This document shows positions 28,448 through 36,330 of a stretch of DNA of 38,717 nucleotides, one piece after another (positions within the stretch are counted from its first letter, which is position 1; every line of letters begins with the position of its first letter). Source of the stretch: Minisyncoccota bacterium. GTDB taxonomy: Bacteria > Patescibacteriota > Minisyncoccia > Phycocordibacterales > CAJBRS01. A model generated the notes under the pieces. That model did no database searches, had not been told where the DNA came from, and worked only from the letters and a program-made list of their open reading frames with translations. The DNA is taken from NCBI GenBank assembly GCA_017881075.1, contig JADGRH010000005.1, forward strand, positions 1 to 38,717. The letters are read 5' to 3'. Position numbers and translations under genes: made by a program.

Positions 28448-30254
28448 ATCAGAAGCTTCCAGTTATTTAGATTTTCTAAATAAAACTTACTACAATCTCC
28501 ATAAAAAATATGAGGATTTATTTTGGATTTCATACATGGGAGACCGTTCGGTGGATAAAAGAATGAATCAAGCTCTGGGCGCCAGGGATAAATTTAGAGC
28601 CGATAATAAATTGCTTGAGAAAGTCAGAGGATTAAGAAAGGTCGCAACATTAGTTGAAAAAAAGAGATTGGGTTCTTGGGAAGAGTTTTTTAAACGTTAT
28701 CAGACCCCAAAACAATTATTAGTAATGAAAAATAGGATCGCTTTACTTGAAAGTAAGATCTTGAAAGAACGGTCAACTCGAAAAGAGGGGTATATCGAAC
28801 CTAAGACAGGCAAGTTCGTTCCTGCTTCAGAGGTGAAGATGAACATAATAATCCGTACCGATCCAAGAGAAGATGTTAGGAAATCTTGTTTCGAGGCTAC
28901 CGAAGAGTTGGCTACTCACCATATAAAAGATTACATTAAACTGGTTCAACTCAGAAATAAATACGCTAAAGTTTTAGGCTATCGAGATTTCTATGATTTT
29001 AAATTAGCGACTGAAGAGGGGTTGTCTAAGCGAGAATTATTTCCTCTTTTCGATTCAATATATAAGAAGACTAAATTTGCTTTTAAAAATATTCGTCAAT
29101 TAGAAAAAACCAATCCCGGTCTTAGAGAGCCGTGGAATTTTGGTTTTATGATGTCCGGCTCACTAACTAAAGAGGAAGATCCTTATTTTCAATTTGACGA
29201 GGCATTACTACGCTGGGGCAAGTCCTTTAGTCGATTAGGGGTTGATTTTAAGAAAGGTACTTTGACTTTAGATTTAGTAGATAGAAAAAATAAATGGAAT
29301 AACGGGTTTTGTCACTGGCCGAAATTGGTTAAATTTGAAAATGAAACAAAAGTGCCGGGAAGCTCCAATTTCACCTGCACGGTTGTACCAGGGCAGATTG
29401 GCTCTGGCACCGACGGCATGAATACTCTATTTCACGAAGGAGGACATGCCGCTCATATGTTGAATTCGGAGCAACTTGATGTCTGCCTAAATCATGAGTA
29501 CCCACCCATGTCCACGGCTTGGGCTGAAACTCAAAGTATGTTCATGGACAGGATTTTTAGTAGCGTTGAGTGGAGATCAAGATATGCAGAAAACAGCAGT
29601 GGTCGGAAATATCCTTTTGCTCTATTCAAGCGAAAAACAGAAAAAGTGCATGTCCTAAGACCCTTGGATATTCGAGGTATATTATTTGTATCTAATTTTG
29701 AAAAGGAGATCTATGAATCTCGAAATCTAAATATCGAGAAGGTCAAAAATATCGCCAGAAAGAATTATCAAAAATATTATGACCACTCAATTGCGACGCT
29801 AGATGCCCTTGGAGTACCGCATATATATTCTTGGGAAAGCGCCTGCGCCTATCATGGGTATGGTCTGGCAGTACTGGCTCTGTCACAATGGAGAAGATAT
29901 TTTTATAAAAAATATGGTTACATTGTAGATAATCCTCGGATTGGGAAGGAAATGCAGAAAGTTTGGGAATTAGGGGCTTCTAAATCTTTTAAAGATTTTG
30001 TAATATTGGCGACCGGCAAGCCGCTTTCATCAAATGCATTTTTGGAAAATGTTACCATGACTCTGGAAAAAACCTTAGATTTGGCCAAAAAAAGAATTAA
30101 TAAACTAAAGACAATCCCCAAGAAACAATTTAAAATAGACCTAAACGCAGACATACACATGGTTCACGGTAAAAAAGAGATTGCCAACAACAAAGAAAGT
30201 TTTGAAAAAATGGCTTTGGATTACAAAAAATGGTTAAGGAAATTAAAGAAATAG
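28434..30254 (+). CDS. M3-like zinc metallopeptidase
   Basis: A 606-aa cytoplasmic peptidase. NTLFHEGGHAAHML places HExxH at H334-E335-x-x-H338. MSTAWAETQSMFMD about 35 residues later supplies the third zinc ligand glutamate, as in oligoendopeptidase F and thimet-type M3 peptidases. The N-terminal half is helical and lysine-rich (YLDFLNKTYYNLHKKYEDLF), the lid of this fold. The family degrades short peptides. No signal peptide is seen. M2 (ACE-like) enzymes share the layout, so the exact family is open. The gene overlaps the preceding one by 14 bp and ends one base before alaS. Confidence 0.8.
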   Translation: MSKNKSEASSYLDFLNKTYYNLHKKYEDLFWISYMGDRSVDKRMNQALGARDKFRADNKLLEKVRGLRKVATLVEKKRLGSWEEFFKRYQTPKQLLVMKNRIALLESKILKERSTRKEGYIEPKTGKFVPASEVKMNIIIRTDPREDVRKSCFEATEELATHHIKDYIKLVQLRNKYAKVLGYRDFYDFKLATEEGLSKRELFPLFDSIYKKTKFAFKNIRQLEKTNPGLREPWNFGFMMSGSLTKEEDPYFQFDEALLRWGKSFSRLGVDFKKGTLTLDLVDRKNKWNNGFCHWPKLVKFENETKVPGSSNFTCTVVPGQIGSGTDGMNTLFHEGGHAAHMLNSEQLDVCLNHEYPPMSTAWAETQSMFMDRIFSSVEWRSRYAENSSGRKYPFALFKRKTEKVHVLRPLDIRGILFVSNFEKEIYESRNLNIEKVKNIARKNYQKYYDHSIATLDALGVPHIYSWESACAYHGYGLAVLALSQWRRYFYKKYGYIVDNPRIGKEMQKVWELGASKSFKDFVILATGKPLSSNAFLENVTMTLEKTLDLAKKRINKLKTIPKKQFKIDLNADIHMVHGKKEIANNKESFEKMALDYKKWLRKLKK

Positions 30255-30255
30255 T

Positions 30256-32019
30256 ATGAAATCTTCTGAAATTCGATCACGATTTCTAAAATTTTTTGAG
30301 AAGAGGGGACATAAGATAATTTCTTCGGCTCCTTTGGTACCGCAAAATGATCCTACGGTACTTTTTAATACTGCCGGTATGCAGCCGCTAGTACCATATC
30401 TATTGGGGGCAGATCATCCGGCCGGAAAGAGAATTGTGAATGTTCAAAAATGTGTCAGGACTCAAGATATTGATGAAGTGGGCGACAACACTCACGATAC
30501 TTTTTTTGAAATGCTTGGGAATTGGTCACTGGGCGACTATTTTAAAGAAGATGCTATTAAATGGAGCTATGAATTTTTAACTTCAAAAGAAGAAGGTCTC
30601 GGACTTGATCCTAAAAGGCTCTACATAACGGTTTTTGAAGGAGATGAAAATGCACCTAAGGATGTGGAATCGGCAGATATCTGGAAAAAATGCGGAATTC
30701 CGGAGAACCGGATCTATTTCATGGGAGCAGACACTAATTGGTGGAGCGTTGGAGATAATGGCCCCTGCGGACCGGATACAGAAATGTTTTACGATGTTAG
30801 TACAGAAGGTTTAAATCTTTCAAGTAAAGAGGAGTTCTTAAAATTGGAAGCAAATAAAGATCAGAGACTTATAGAGATATGGAATGATGTCTTTATGGAA
30901 TACATGAAACTGAACGGAAAAGTGTTTGGTAAATTGACCCAACAGAATGTTGATACTGGAGCGGGATTGGAAAGAATTGCCGCAGTTATGCAGAAGACCA
31001 ATAATATCTTTGCTACCGACCTATTTCAGCCAATCATAGATAAAATAAATGAATTCAGTACTAAGGATGATGAGAGAGCAAAAAGAATTGTAGCGGACCA
31101 TCTCCGAACCTCGGTCTTTATCATTGCCGATGGTGTAACTCCGTCAAATTCCGATCAGGGATATGTTTTGAGAAGACTAATCAGAAGAGCCGTGCTTCAT
31201 GCGGATAAATTAGGCATGAAGCACGGCTCACTATTCTGGATCGCAGAAACCGTCATTGAAATGTACAGAGATGTTTATCCGGAAGTGGAGCGATCCAGAG
31301 ATTTGATCAAGTCGGAGATTGATAATGAGGAACAGAAATTCAGAACAACTCTGCAAGAAGGAGTTAAGAAAGCAGCTAATATAACTGAACTCACAGGTCA
31401 GATAGCTTTTGATTTGTATCAATCACACGGCCTTCCTTTAGAAGTGACTAAAGAAATAACCATGAAACCGATAAAAGATGAGCAGGTCTTTTTTGAGCTT
31501 ATGGCAAAACATCGTGAACTCTCCCGCGCCGGTGCCGAACAAAAATTTAAAGGTGGTCTTGCCGATATCAGTGAAATGTCAGTGAAATATCACACTGCCA
31601 CACATTTGCTAAATGCCGCTTTACGACAAATTCTCGGAAACGATGTTATACAGAAAGGAAGCAACATTACTCCGGAAAGATTAAGATTTGATTTTACTTA
31701 CCCAAATAAATTGACTAACGAACAGAAAAAACAAGTGGAGGATTTGGTGAATCAGAAAATAAAAGAGGACTTACCCGTAGGTTTCAAAGAAATGTCCAAG
31801 AAAGAGGCTGAAAAAACGGGCGCAGTGCATGCTTTTGGGGAAAAATATGGCGAGATGGTCAAAGTTTATTCAATTGATGATAAGAAAGATGGTTTTTTTA
31901 GTCGGGAGTTTTGCGGCGGACCTCACGTAAGCCACACCGGTGAGCTCGGTCATTTCAAAATCGCTAAAGAAGAAGCCGTTTCAGCCGGGATTCGCCGCAT
32001 CAAGGCTATTTTAGAATAA
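30256..32019 (+). CDS. alaS: Alanyl-tRNA synthetase, C-terminally truncated form
   Basis: A 587-aa class II synthetase, against about 870 aa in E. coli. The catalytic core is intact (PLVPQNDPTVLFNTAGMQPL, DTFFEMLGNWSLGDYFKEDA, NVDTGAGLERIAAV) and the tRNA-recognition helices follow. The SAD editing domain keeps its zinc site: HTATH (H446, H450) and CGGPH (C553, H557). The protein ends at SAGIRRIKAILE, so the C-Ala/DHHA1 domain used for dimerisation and to bring tRNA to the editing site is absent. The start at 30256 gives the normal N-terminus. A 16-bp perfect palindrome overlies the segment RAVLHADKLGMKHGSLFW. Confidence 0.95.
   Translation: MKSSEIRSRFLKFFEKRGHKIISSAPLVPQNDPTVLFNTAGMQPLVPYLLGADHPAGKRIVNVQKCVRTQDIDEVGDNTHDTFFEMLGNWSLGDYFKEDAIKWSYEFLTSKEEGLGLDPKRLYITVFEGDENAPKDVESADIWKKCGIPENRIYFMGADTNWWSVGDNGPCGPDTEMFYDVSTEGLNLSSKEEFLKLEANKDQRLIEIWNDVFMEYMKLNGKVFGKLTQQNVDTGAGLERIAAVMQKTNNIFATDLFQPIIDKINEFSTKDDERAKRIVADHLRTSVFIIADGVTPSNSDQGYVLRRLIRRAVLHADKLGMKHGSLFWIAETVIEMYRDVYPEVERSRDLIKSEIDNEEQKFRTTLQEGVKKAANITELTGQIAFDLYQSHGLPLEVTKEITMKPIKDEQVFFELMAKHRELSRAGAEQKFKGGLADISEMSVKYHTATHLLNAALRQILGNDVIQKGSNITPERLRFDFTYPNKLTNEQKKQVEDLVNQKIKEDLPVGFKEMSKKEAEKTGAVHAFGEKYGEMVKVYSIDDKKDGFFSREFCGGPHVSHTGELGHFKIAKEEAVSAGIRRIKAILE
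31187..31229. repeat. 16-bp perfect palindrome in alaS
   Basis: GAGCCGTGCTTCATGC (31187-31202) and GCATGAAGCACGGCTC (31214-31229) with an 11-nt loop. It is the longest perfect stem I found in the window and it is inside a conserved housekeeping gene. Confidence 0.85.
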
Positions 32020-32024
32020 AGTTA

Positions 32025-32030
32025 TATAAT
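32025..32030 (+). promoter_or_regulatory. Leaderless-type -10 box
   Basis: TATAAT ends 6 nt before the ATG at 32037, six bases after the alaS stop codon. Confidence 0.6.
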
Positions 32031-32036
32031 AGACTT

Positions 32037-33125
32037 ATGAATTCACTCCTGTTTTATATAGGAAATGGTCTACTTAAATGCGCAATGGTTCATAACCTAA
32101 AGGGAAGTTTACCGGAAGTGCTTTTTTGGCAGAAAATGGAAATTAGACATCCAGAAACTATTACCCAAGAAGAATTAAAAAAGACGACCATCCAGGCATT
32201 GGATCAATTATGCCAAACCAGTAAAAAACGTCTCTTCAGTCCCGAGATTAAGAACAAGAGAATTACTAAACTTTTTTGTATCTTTTCTTCTCCTTGGTAT
32301 ATTTCCGAAACTAAAGTGCTTAAGACACACAAGCTCGAACCATTTCTGATTAAAGATGATACGGTGATGGAGTTTATACAGGTGGCCAATACTGAAGCAG
32401 AAAAAGGTCAGGAGGTCTTAGAGAGAAAAATTATTAGAGTAAATCTAAATGGTTATGTCACCCAAAACCCCATTGGCAAAAGAGCCAATACTTTAGAAGT
32501 GTCTGTGGTTGAAAGCTTTACCGATAAAAATTTTCTCAACGATGTTCGTCAAATCATTGACAGATATTTTGGGGTAGAAGAAAAGCATTTTCATAGTCTG
32601 CCGCTGGCCTCCTTTGCTGTCATCAGAAATATTTTCAAGCATCAAGAAAATTTTTTAATGATAAACATCACCAGCCTATTAACAGAAGTTTCCTTGATTA
32701 AAGATGGGTTATTACACGAAACTGTCACTCTACCGATCGGTAGTCAGAAAATTATTGACATGGTCGTGAATCGTTTGAATGTTACTAACGCCGTTGCCGA
32801 GACGCTCTTTCAGCTTTATCAGGGAGATTATGTTGAAAACGCTGTAAATAAAAAGTTGACTGAAATAATAGATGAATTTAAAAAAGCTTGGACTGAAAAT
32901 TTAGACCAAGCCCTTAGCCACCTCTCTATCGGCCTCTCCTTGCCCCCAAACTGTTACCTTATTTGTCAGACCCCTCTACGGCATTTCTTTTCCGATTTCA
33001 CTAAAGAAAAATTTAAGGTAGAAACTATCTCGGAAACCTCTTTTTCGCCATTTGTTAGATTCAACAATCAAGGAACAGACTTTTCTGTTGCCATAATGGT
33101 TCTATTTGCTAATATTAACTTATGA
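32037..33125 (+). CDS. Degenerate FtsA/PilM-like actin-fold protein
   Basis: A 362-aa protein. The segment LMINITSLLTEVSLIKDGLL followed by HETVTLPIGSQKIIDMV (about residues 205-245) has the shape of the phosphate-2 and hairpin region of FtsA/PilM-type ATPases. There the usual D.G...T reads NITSLLT, so nucleotide binding may be lost. VAETLFQLYQGD then matches the aE.lK helix. No membrane span is seen. It overlaps the next gene by 4 bp, and that gene encodes a single-pass membrane protein. This is the arrangement of PilM with PilN or FtsA with a membrane partner. The fold call is tentative. Confidence 0.5.
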   Translation: MNSLLFYIGNGLLKCAMVHNLKGSLPEVLFWQKMEIRHPETITQEELKKTTIQALDQLCQTSKKRLFSPEIKNKRITKLFCIFSSPWYISETKVLKTHKLEPFLIKDDTVMEFIQVANTEAEKGQEVLERKIIRVNLNGYVTQNPIGKRANTLEVSVVESFTDKNFLNDVRQIIDRYFGVEEKHFHSLPLASFAVIRNIFKHQENFLMINITSLLTEVSLIKDGLLHETVTLPIGSQKIIDMVVNRLNVTNAVAETLFQLYQGDYVENAVNKKLTEIIDEFKKAWTENLDQALSHLSIGLSLPPNCYLICQTPLRHFFSDFTKEKFKVETISETSFSPFVRFNNQGTDFSVAIMVLFANINL

Positions 33126-34423
33126 CATTTCAGGATATTGTTCCACCAGCCTCTCGCCGATCCATCAGGGATATCCCTGTGCCGGGAAATCGAAATTCAA
33201 AGCCCCCTACTCCTTCACCACGACCGACCTATTCTCCACCCCCTCCACCACCGTCGCCAGAGTGGTTAGAGCCCCGAGAAAAACGCCCAAGGTTTTGGTT
33301 GTGGATTATTGCTGTAATAGCTCTAGTCATCCTCTTCTTCGGGGTGTCATATTTTTTTGCTAAAGCGACTGTTAAAGTTACCCCCAAGATCCAGGAAGTA
33401 GATGTTAGCCAAACTATAAATGCCAATCAAAAAAGTTCCTCTCTGCCAGATGGAACTATTCCCTATGCCTTGATTACTCTTGAAAAAGAAGGGATGGCTG
33501 ATGCTCCAGGTACCGGAGAAATCGCCGTCTCCCAAAAAGCCTCTGGCCAAATCATTATTTACAACAATTACAGCACTGCCTCCCAGGATCTTATTGCCAC
33601 TACCCGTTTTGCAACACCGGAGGGGCTCATTTATAGAATTGATAAAAATATAATTGTGCCGGGGCAAACAACTGTTAGCGGTAAAGTTACACCGGGTAGT
33701 ATTGAAGCGACGGTTTATGCCGATCAACCGGGAGAAAAATATAATGTTGGGCTAAAAGACTTTAAAGTTCCGGGGTTTCAAGGAACTCCTAAGGCAGATG
33801 GTTTTTACGCTCGCTCCAAGACACCGCTCGCCGGCGGTTTTGTCGGCACCACTAAAAAAGTGAGCGACCAAGATTTAGCCGTCGCTCACGCCAAGATTGA
33901 AGGGGATTTGGGAAGAGATTTGTTACAACAAGCCCGAACTCAGAAACCGGATAATTTTGTTTTATTTGATAGCGCCTTAGTCACTCGCTTCTCGGCCCTA
34001 CCAAACGGTTCCTCTACCAGTAATGGCCTGGTGTCGGTGCGAGAGAAAGCCACTGGTTACGCCATTGTTTTTGATCGCGATGTTCTAAACTCGTATCTGG
34101 AAACCTCATTAGATCAAAATACTTCAACCAGTACTATAATGGGGTTAGATAGTTTAAATTTTAACTTACTTAATAAGGCCAATTTTCCATCAGCAAGCTC
34201 TACCGCTATCTCGTTCACCCTTGGAGGCAAGATTAAGCTGGTAGCCCAAATTGACCAACAAAAATTAAAGAATGATCTGGCTGGCCTCTACCGATCAAAG
34301 ATTTCCACAATTCTGACCAACTATCCCTCTATTGAAAAAGTGGACGTAGTCTATAGGCCCCTCTGGCTTTGGTCTTTTCCAAAAAAGATTAACAGTATAG
34401 ATATTGAAATACTCAACCCTTGA
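33122..34423 (+). CDS. Single-pass surface protein with Pro-rich cytoplasmic tail
   Basis: A 433-aa protein. Residues 1-55 are cytoplasmic and Pro-rich (PPTPSPRPTYSPPPPPPSP). A transmembrane span covers about 60-80 (FWLWIIAVIALVILFFGVSYF). The remainder is outside the cell and beta-rich. It includes GQIIIYNNYSTASQDLIATT and a block of about 90 residues that resembles Baseplate-J-like or bacterial Ig-like beta domains found in many CPR surface proteins. The start codon overlaps the FtsA/PilM-like gene (ATGA), so stoichiometric assembly of the two products is likely. Role in pili, cell attachment or division is not decided. A 9-bp palindrome lies at 33860-33889. The stop codon lies in the infA -35 box. 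Confidence 0.6.
   Translation: MTFQDIVPPASRRSIRDIPVPGNRNSKPPTPSPRPTYSPPPPPPSPEWLEPREKRPRFWLWIIAVIALVILFFGVSYFFAKATVKVTPKIQEVDVSQTINANQKSSSLPDGTIPYALITLEKEGMADAPGTGEIAVSQKASGQIIIYNNYSTASQDLIATTRFATPEGLIYRIDKNIIVPGQTTVSGKVTPGSIEATVYADQPGEKYNVGLKDFKVPGFQGTPKADGFYARSKTPLAGGFVGTTKKVSDQDLAVAHAKIEGDLGRDLLQQARTQKPDNFVLFDSALVTRFSALPNGSSTSNGLVSVREKATGYAIVFDRDVLNSYLETSLDQNTSTSTIMGLDSLNFNLLNKANFPSASSTAISFTLGGKIKLVAQIDQQKLKNDLAGLYRSKISTILTNYPSIEKVDVVYRPLWLWSFPKKINSIDIEILNP
33860..33889. repeat. 9-bp palindrome in the surface-protein gene
   Basis: GTGAGCGAC (33860-33868) and GTCGCTCAC (33881-33889), loop 12 nt. On length alone it could be chance. Confidence 0.4.
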
Positions 34424-34449
34424 CGAGTAAAGGGGCTTTCTGTTATGAT
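34420..34449 (+). promoter_or_regulatory. Promoter of the infA-rpsI ribosomal operon
   Basis: TTGACG (34420-34425), an 18-bp spacer and TATGAT (34444-34449). The TGA stop of the upstream gene (34421-34423) lies inside the -35 box. The predicted start near 34456 gives a leader of about 15 nt before infA, without a ribosome site. Confidence 0.65.
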
Positions 34450-34470
34450 GATTTCCACTGATTTAATTTA

Positions 34471-34692
34471 ATGGATAAGGAAAAAAAGAGCCCATTAGCC
34501 GTATACGGAGTAGTTACAGAAGCCCTGCCCAACACGCTCTTTAAAGTGAAGCTGGACGGCGCTGAAGCAGAGATCTTGGCTTACCTAGGCGGGCGAATGA
34601 GATTAAATCGAATCAGAGTTTTAATTGGAGATAGGGTTCAGGTTGAACTTGATCCATATGGCGGCAGAGGCCGAATCGTCAAAAGACTATAG
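34471..34692 (+). CDS. infA: Translation initiation factor IF-1
   Basis: A 73-aa OB-fold protein of normal length. VYGVVTEALPNTLFKVKLDG, then YLGGRMRLNRIRVLIGDRVQ and a C-terminal GRGRIVKRL are the IF-1 pattern; family members usually have GKMRKNxIRILxGD. It occupies the ribosomal A site during initiation. It opens the operon, in the same infA-rpmJ-rpsM order as most bacteria. No Shine-Dalgarno sequence precedes the ATG; the leader is TTTAATTTA. Confidence 0.95.
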   Translation: MDKEKKSPLAVYGVVTEALPNTLFKVKLDGAEAEILAYLGGRMRLNRIRVLIGDRVQVELDPYGGRGRIVKRL

Positions 34693-34728
34693 GCCTGTTT
34701 TTTTAGTCTATAAATATAGAGAAGTTAA

Positions 34729-34845
34729 ATGAAAGTTAAAGCATCAGTAAAAAAGATGTGCGCTAAATGTAGCGTAGTCCGTCGAAAAGGCTACGTTTAT
34801 GTCGTATGCAAAGGCAATCCTCGTCATAAACAACGTCAAGGATAA
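34729..34845 (+). CDS. rpmJ: 50S ribosomal protein L36
   Basis: A 38-aa zinc-ribbon protein starting [20 protein letters not shown] and ending in [12 protein letters not shown]. The zinc ligands C11, C14, C27 and H32 are all present (CAKC ... CKGNPRH). The length is normal. It is too short for many automatic callers. It lies 36 bp after infA and 4 bp before rpsM. Confidence 0.95.
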   Translation: MKVKASVKKMCAKCSVVRRKGYVYVVCKGNPRHKQRQG

Positions 34846-34849
34846 AAAT

Positions 34850-35227
34850 ATGAGAATCTTAGGTATAACAATTCCAGAAGATAAAAGACTTGAGATCGGG
34901 CTCACCACTCTTTATGGTGTAGGACGTTCCCGAGCGCAAAAGATCTTGGAAGAGGCCAAAATTGATTTTGGCCAGAAACCGAAAGGTTTGAAAGTGGAGC
35001 AAGAAAATGAAATCCGTCGAATTATAGAGCAATACAAAATAGAAGGAGACTTGAAGCGTGAGACCGGCTCCAACATCAAACGCCTAAAGGATATCAAATC
35101 ATATCGCGGCAGTCGGCATACCAAACGACTCCCGGCGAGAGGTCAGAGAACTAAGACCAATGCCAGAACCCTAAAAGGGGTGAAGAAAACCATGGGAACC
35201 GGCAGAAAGAAAGAAGCCAAAAAATAA
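34850..35227 (+). CDS. rpsM: 30S ribosomal protein S13
   Basis: A 125-aa protein of normal length. It begins MRILGITIPEDKRLEIGLTT, where the family usually starts MARIAGVDIP, so the first residues are slightly unusual. LYGVGRSRAQKIL is the helix-hairpin-helix, and SYRGSRHTKRLPARGQRTKT is the conserved C-terminal rRNA-binding block. The ATG at 34850 is chosen over an in-frame codon at 34799, which would lie inside rpmJ. AAGGA in the rpmJ tail is 7-8 nt upstream and is one of few plausible ribosome sites in this operon. Confidence 0.95.
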   Translation: MRILGITIPEDKRLEIGLTTLYGVGRSRAQKILEEAKIDFGQKPKGLKVEQENEIRRIIEQYKIEGDLKRETGSNIKRLKDIKSYRGSRHTKRLPARGQRTKTNARTLKGVKKTMGTGRKKEAKK

Positions 35228-35250
35228 TATAAAGCAATTAATAACGATCA

Positions 35251-35679
35251 ATGGGTAAGAAACGAATTGTAAAAAAAGAAGGAGAAGAAGGAGAGGCTAA
35301 AGCGCCAGCGGCCGCCGCTATTTCCAAGAAACGGATGGATAACGGTATCCTTTATGTTCAATCTACCTACAATAACACAAAAGTTCTTTTAACTGATCCA
35401 AAAGGAAATACTCTTTGTTGGTCTTCTAGCGGTAGTCTAGGATTTAAAGGAGCAAAAAAAGGCACTCCTTTTGCCGCTGCCAAAGTGGGAGAGACCTTGG
35501 GAACAAAGGCTCAAGCAATGGGTATGAAAGAGGTGGGAGTGATCGTAAATGGGGTTGGCTCAGGTCGCGAGTCGGCTATTCGAGGGTTTATTTCTAAAGG
35601 CACCAATATTACCTCCATTCAAGACGTAACACCGGTGCCACATAACGGTCCAAAACCAAAAAAGCCCCGCCGTGTTTAA
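35251..35679 (+). CDS. rpsK: 30S ribosomal protein S11
   Basis: A 142-aa protein. The first 25 residues are a basic/acidic extension with KKEGEEGEAKAPAAAA, longer than in E. coli S11. The core follows: GILYVQSTYNNTKVLLTDPK, SSSGSLGFKGAKKGTPFAAA, GVGSGRESAIRGF and the C-terminal DVTPVPHNGPKPKKPRRV. It forms part of the platform of the small subunit next to S6, S18 and S21. There is no Shine-Dalgarno sequence; 23 bp separate it from rpsM. Confidence 0.97.
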   Translation: MGKKRIVKKEGEEGEAKAPAAAAISKKRMDNGILYVQSTYNNTKVLLTDPKGNTLCWSSSGSLGFKGAKKGTPFAAAKVGETLGTKAQAMGMKEVGVIVNGVGSGRESAIRGFISKGTNITSIQDVTPVPHNGPKPKKPRRV

Positions 35680-35692
35680 ATAATTTTATATT

Positions 35693-36307
35693 ATGAAAAT
35701 AGGTCCAAAATTTAAAATTGCCCGACGTCTGCAAGCTCCGATCTTTGAGAAAACTCAAACAGCGAAGTTTAAGGCGAACTCGGAAAAGAAGGGGAAGCTC
35801 GGTGGCAGGCGTCCTCGGCCAAAAAGTGATTATGGTAATCAATTAATGGAAAAACAGAAAGCCAGATTTACTTATGGTATTTCCGAGCGACAGTTTAGCA
35901 ATTACGTTAATAAAGTTATCACCAGAAAGAGCACCATTACCCCGCAAGAGAAACTTTTTGAAGAGTTGGAAAGACGATTGGACAATGTTGTTTATAGACT
36001 GGGTTTGGCTAAGACCCGTCAAGCGGCGAGACAAATGGTCTCTCACGGACACATTATGGTGAACGGTAGGCGAGTAGATATACCGTCAATTCAAGTTTCG
36101 AAAGGAGATAAGATAAGTGTGCGAGAAGCCAGTTTAGCCAAGCTTTTGTTTGCCAATCTGGAAATAAATGAGAATAGCCCATTAAGTCCTACTTGGCTGA
36201 AGTTTGATTTCACAAAAAAAGCAGGAACAGTAGAAGCTATGCCTACCATTGGGGGACAAAGCCTACTTTTTGACCTTTCCGCGGTTTTGGAATTTTATAA
36301 ACGATAA
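35693..36307 (+). CDS. rpsD: 30S ribosomal protein S4
   Basis: A 204-aa protein of normal length. It contains KSDYGNQLMEKQKARFTYGI, matching the family's S.YG.QL.EKQK.R..YG block, and the S4 RNA-binding domain RLDNVVYRLGLAKTRQAARQ followed by MVSHGHIMVNGRRVDIPS. The N-terminal cysteines of zinc-type S4 are absent, so this is the zinc-free type. S4 starts 30S assembly and often regulates its own operon by binding the mRNA. It lies 13 bp after rpsK with an AT-rich gap and no ribosome site. Confidence 0.97.
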   Translation: MKIGPKFKIARRLQAPIFEKTQTAKFKANSEKKGKLGGRRPRPKSDYGNQLMEKQKARFTYGISERQFSNYVNKVITRKSTITPQEKLFEELERRLDNVVYRLGLAKTRQAARQMVSHGHIMVNGRRVDIPSIQVSKGDKISVREASLAKLLFANLEINENSPLSPTWLKFDFTKKAGTVEAMPTIGGQSLLFDLSAVLEFYKR

Positions 36308-36330
36308 TTTTATTAAATTAATATTTATTT

